In this document: piece by piece, positions 43,515-45,697 of the stretch | Position numbering within the stretch: position 1 is the first letter of the stretch | How the letters are laid out: each line of letters starts with the position of its first letter | Origin: Flavobacteriales bacterium | Lineage (GTDB): Bacteria; Bacteroidota; Bacteroidia; Flavobacteriales_D; Crocinitomicaceae | Reading direction: 5' to 3' | Assembly: GCA_947476955.1 (NCBI GenBank) | Contig: CANJSS010000004.1 | Coordinates: 1-45,697 of the forward strand | DNA length: 45,697 bases | Made by a program: the position numbers and the translations under genes | Notes under the pieces: generated by a model | The model's database searches: none | Told to the model about the DNA's origin: nothing | The model's input: only the letters and a program-made list of their open reading frames with translations

Positions 43515-44321
43515 TTAACGTTTTACAGGAACTGTATTAACGTCTTTTATTCCATCGTAGGAAGTTTTGGCAGGTGTGCCTAATCGGAAACCAATTCCTC
43601 CCATTAAACTCATTTTACCCTGTGTACTTTTCGATTTATCAATAACTGAATAAATCATTTCGGTATTCAAATAGAATTTTTTTGCTTCTCCTAAACTAAT
43701 CGTATAACCAAGACCAGTATTCAACCGCCATCCGAGGATTGTTCGTTTCGTTTCTAGTTCTGACAAATAAACAGAAGAACTATACGTATAGACCGTTCCG
43801 TCCCATGATGAAACATAGTCATAATTGTAGGAAACTAAATATTCGTGACTTACACTTGTTTGGATTCTACAAAAGTCGGCAGATAGATTTGCATACAGTC
43901 CTTTAAAAATTGATTTTTGGTATCCTAATCGAAGCGCCATTCCTTTTTTTACAACGCCATTGTTATTCAAAGGTATATTCAAATGTGAATTTAAATATTT
44001 TGTTTGAAAATTATATGCGTCGGGATTATATTGAAGAACTTGATTTTCGAGACCTTTCGGAGTATATTCTAGGACAGCTAGGGGTTTAAAACCACAGTTC
44101 TGAAAACCTATTATAATTCCATTATTTTTGGAGCCAATTACCGCTTTAATTGGAAAATTAATACCGTCATCAGTAACACCAACTTTAAAATTGCTATTTA
44201 TATCCAGATTTAACAAAGATTCAGGAAGACTACTTTTCTTTTTTGGAGCATCTGAATTATTTTGAGCGAGCACCGTAAAGGAAGTAAATACCAACAAATG
44301 GATTGTGAATATTATTTTCAT
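43515..44321 (-). CDS. Predicted outer-membrane barrel-type protein, unknown function
   Basis: This 268-residue protein has a Sec signal peptide (MKIIFTIHLLVFTSFTVLAQ). The mature part has alternating hydrophobic/polar strands with frequent aromatic belts (ALRLGYQKSIFKGLYANLSA, LGWRLNTGLGYTISLG and KFYLNTEMIYSVI), as in 8-12 strand outer-membrane beta-barrels. It ends with polar residues rather than a terminal aromatic, which is slightly atypical. No enzyme motif is seen. It lies 49 nt after the lipoprotein gene at 44371 (across the terminator at 44336-44364), so it may be read by leak-through or its own promoter. Confidence 0.7.
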   Translation of the reverse strand: MKIIFTIHLLVFTSFTVLAQNNSDAPKKKSSLPESLLNLDINSNFKVGVTDDGINFPIKAVIGSKNNGIIIGFQNCGFKPLAVLEYTPKGLENQVLQYNPDAYNFQTKYLNSHLNIPLNNNGVVKKGMALRLGYQKSIFKGLYANLSADFCRIQTSVSHEYLVSYNYDYVSSWDGTVYTYSSSVYLSELETKRTILGWRLNTGLGYTISLGEAKKFYLNTEMIYSVIDKSKSTQGKMSLMGGIGFRLGTPAKTSYDGIKDVNTVPVKR

Positions 44322-44335
44322 AAAGAAAAGTTTAA

Positions 44336-44364
44336 AGTAAAGGCAGCACTATTGTGTGCTGCCT
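44336..44364 (-). terminator. Intrinsic terminator after the paralogous lipoprotein gene
   Basis: AGGCAGCAC (44341-44349) and GTGCTGCCT (44356-44364) form a 9-bp perfect stem with a 6-nt loop. The minus-strand RNA continues UUACUUU. It lies between the lipoprotein gene (44371) and the outer-membrane protein gene (44321). Confidence 0.7.
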
Positions 44365-44370
44365 AGGTTA

Positions 44371-45144
44371 TTATTTCTTTTTCCAGAACATTAATTTTCC
44401 TAATAAACCTCCCTTTTTAGGCGTTGTTTCATCTTGGGAAAGACTGTCGTTAGATCCTTCATCAATTCCCACAGAAGCAGGATTTGCCACTCCTTTTAAG
44501 AATGCGTTATATTCATCAACAAGAGAGGATGTTTCCGTTGTTTTTGTTAATTCATATTCCGCTTCCACATTAAGTGTAGTTACTTCTAGTGACTGTAGCT
44601 TATCAATTTTATCAACATTTACAGTTTTATTAGAAGCTACATCCGTAGTGGTTGATGTTTTAATAATTCCATCCTCCTTCAACTGTTTCATTTGTTTAAT
44701 AGCTAGATCGAAAGCTTCTTGGTCCTTTTTTGTTTTTTCAGCTTCTAACTCATCTTTTACTTCTTTAAAAGATCTTGGGTTTTCATAGTACCCTGCGAAT
44801 CCAGTAACGGTAGACGTACTTTTCCCTCCAAAGATCAAAATTCTTGCAGAAGTTTGTGTTTTATAAATTGGATCTACCAAAACGTGAATGTTATTATTTA
44901 CAATCGCATTGAAGTAAGCTTCATTTTTAGAATCACTAGGTGATTTATGGCGACGGCTGGACGAAGCTTGAATAACTTTGTTTTCGTCAACTTTCAATTC
45001 CACACCAATTTTATCAGCAATAACAACACTTTTTTCAGGAATTTCAGAGATTCTATGTGAATGCTTGTAGGAACTGCATGAAGATGTTGAACCAATTGTA
45101 GCAAGCCCAATTCCAACAGTTAGTATTTTGAAAATATTTTTCAT
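44371..45144 (-). CDS. Lipoprotein, tandem paralogue A (unknown function)
   Basis: This 257-residue protein has a lipobox cysteine at about residue 23 (IGSTSSCSSYKH). The mature part begins HSHRISEIPEKSVVIADKIG, followed by an EAYFNAIVNNNIHVLVDPIY segment and then GFAGYYENPRSFKEVKDEL. A charged coiled-coil helix, QEAFDLAIKQMKQLKEDG, and a Ser/Thr-rich tail ending in GLLGKLMFWKKK follow. It is paralogous to the partial gene at 45175 on its right: HS[HY]R[IV]S, NNN/SNS-IHVLVDPIY, GFAGYY[EK]N[PS]RS and the AEK helix are shared. No known family is recognised. The pair may be an expanding envelope lipoprotein family. Confidence 0.75.
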   Translation of the reverse strand: MKNIFKILTVGIGLATIGSTSSCSSYKHSHRISEIPEKSVVIADKIGVELKVDENKVIQASSSRRHKSPSDSKNEAYFNAIVNNNIHVLVDPIYKTQTSARILIFGGKSTSTVTGFAGYYENPRSFKEVKDELEAEKTKKDQEAFDLAIKQMKQLKEDGIIKTSTTTDVASNKTVNVDKIDKLQSLEVTTLNVEAEYELTKTTETSSLVDEYNAFLKGVANPASVGIDEGSNDSLSQDETTPKKGGLLGKLMFWKKK

Positions 45145-45174
45145 TTTTATAGTTTTTAAATTGTTGGTTTATAA

Positions 45175-45697
45175 TTAATTTAATCTAGAAATAAACTTGA
45201 AGAACTCCTCAGTTGATTTTGTTCTGTTTTCTGTTTTATAGATCGAACAAGGCTTGCAGTTCTCGTCAATTCGGTATTTTTCAACTTCTGTAATAGAAGT
45301 CATAGTGCCAATATTTGCTAGTGCTTTGTAATTTTTAATTGTCATTTGCATAGCCAATTTATCTTTTTCAATTTTTTCAGCTGCTAAAGCGTCTTCAATT
45401 GCTTTCAAACTTCTTGAATTTTTATAGTATCCAGCGAAGCCGTACACTTCAACATTACTTTTTTGTCCAAAAAGTGTTCTTGTTGTCTGAACATTGTAGA
45501 TTGGGTCTACCAGAACGTGAATAGAGTTGGATTGAATTGCATCGTAGTATGCTTCATCTTTCGCGTCTTTAACACTTTTATGTTTCCCGGATTTTCCTTT
45601 GCAGGTTTTTCCAAGGTCAACTTTAAGGTCAACAGCGATTTTATTTGTTACAACAATGTTTTCTTCAGCAATATTAGAAACTCTATAAGAGTGCTGA
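45175..45697 (-). CDS. Lipoprotein, tandem paralogue B, partial (N-terminus off right edge)
   Basis: The frame is open from the stop at 45175 to the right edge at 45697. It reads QHSYRVSNIAEENIVVTNKI, then DEAYYDAIQSNSIHVLVDPI, GFAGYYKNSRSLKAIEDAL and a C-terminal region ending STEEFFKFISRLN. A GTG inside the frame (45447) could look like a start, but homology with paralogue A continues through it to the edge, so the true start and lipobox lie outside. The spacing from paralogue A is about 30 nt, with shared plan and sequence. The function is unknown. Confidence 0.75.
   Translation of the reverse strand, partial: QHSYRVSNIAEENIVVTNKIAVDLKVDLGKTCKGKSGKHKSVKDAKDEAYYDAIQSNSIHVLVDPIYNVQTTRTLFGQKSNVEVYGFAGYYKNSRSLKAIEDALAAEKIEKDKLAMQMTIKNYKALANIGTMTSITEVEKYRIDENCKPCSIYKTENRTKSTEEFFKFISRLN

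Noticed and set aside
1-45697. CRISPR arrays, tRNA/rRNA genes, insertion sequences, prophage or defence islands
   Set aside because: I looked through all intergenic gaps (none over 300 nt) and saw no direct repeats, cloverleaf, transposase or phage-like genes.

Overview
This window looks like an ordinary chromosomal segment of a low-GC Bacteroidota, most likely a member of the Flavobacteriales. A relative of Fluviicola or Crocinitomicaceae would fit, but that is a guess. The evidence is: three secreted proteins with C-terminal domains of the type IX secretion / gliding type; Bacteroidota-restricted families (bacillithiol-system YtxJ, DUF6427, LETM1-related biofilm-associated protein, Big_5 lipoproteins); lipoproteins and '...AQ' signal peptides; weak or absent Shine-Dalgarno sequences; and repeated matches to the Bacteroidota promoter (TTG, 17-23 nt, TAnnTTTG). 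I see no phage, plasmid, IS, CRISPR, tRNA or rRNA signal, and no stretch over 300 bases lacks a gene.

Layout. 1-4.6 kb: a partial small Cys-rich membrane protein, a TPR lipoprotein with a membrane protein overlapping its stop, then a leftward chain of a flippase-like LPG-synthase-TM protein, a Big_5 lipoprotein and a free methionine sulfoxide reductase. 5-6.7 kb: a PolB-like exonuclease and a tandem pair of paralogous small lipoproteins. 6.9-9.4 kb: pheS, ytxJ and a glutaminyl cyclase. 9.4-15.1 kb: ftsE, divergent from a 1021-residue TPR protein paired with an outer-membrane beta-barrel. 15.2-17.5 kb: lspA and a DksA-like gene, divergent from a DUF6427 membrane protein. 17.5-21.5 kb: purQ, purD, a CNNM/CBS membrane protein and a HAD phosphatase. 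21.6-23.5 kb: kynA and a type IX cargo protein. 23.7-25.6 kb: an aminotransferase/omega-amidase pair with overlapping ends. 25.7-32.5 kb: a large type IX cargo, a YqaA-like membrane protein, fbp and mfd. 32.6-38.3 kb: a membrane-anchored lysozyme-like protein, a small lipoprotein, and two glycosyltransferases overlapping an alpha/beta hydrolase. 38.3-43.4 kb: a TerB/LETM1-like protein, a large lamin-tail-domain surface protein, and asd. 43.5-45.7 kb: a predicted outer-membrane protein and two tandem paralogous lipoproteins, the second running off the window.

How the genes work together. Housekeeping enzymes (PheS, PurQ/PurD, Fbp, Mfd, Asd, LspA, FtsE) are interspersed with envelope proteins. 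LspA processes the many lipoproteins encoded nearby. The aminotransferase and omega-amidase probably form a glutamine-transamination/repair pair. The glycosyltransferase-hydrolase run probably builds or modifies a surface glycan. The large TPR protein and the barrel probably act together at the envelope.

I found no convincing new defence or mobile system. The best leads are regulatory architecture (a 23-bp perfect palindrome, an 11-bp inverted repeat ahead of pheS, a promoter overlapping a terminator that abuts a start codon, and a probable leaderless GTG gene) and uncharacterised envelope families (tandem lipoproteins, a lysozyme-like anchored protein, TerB/LETM1).
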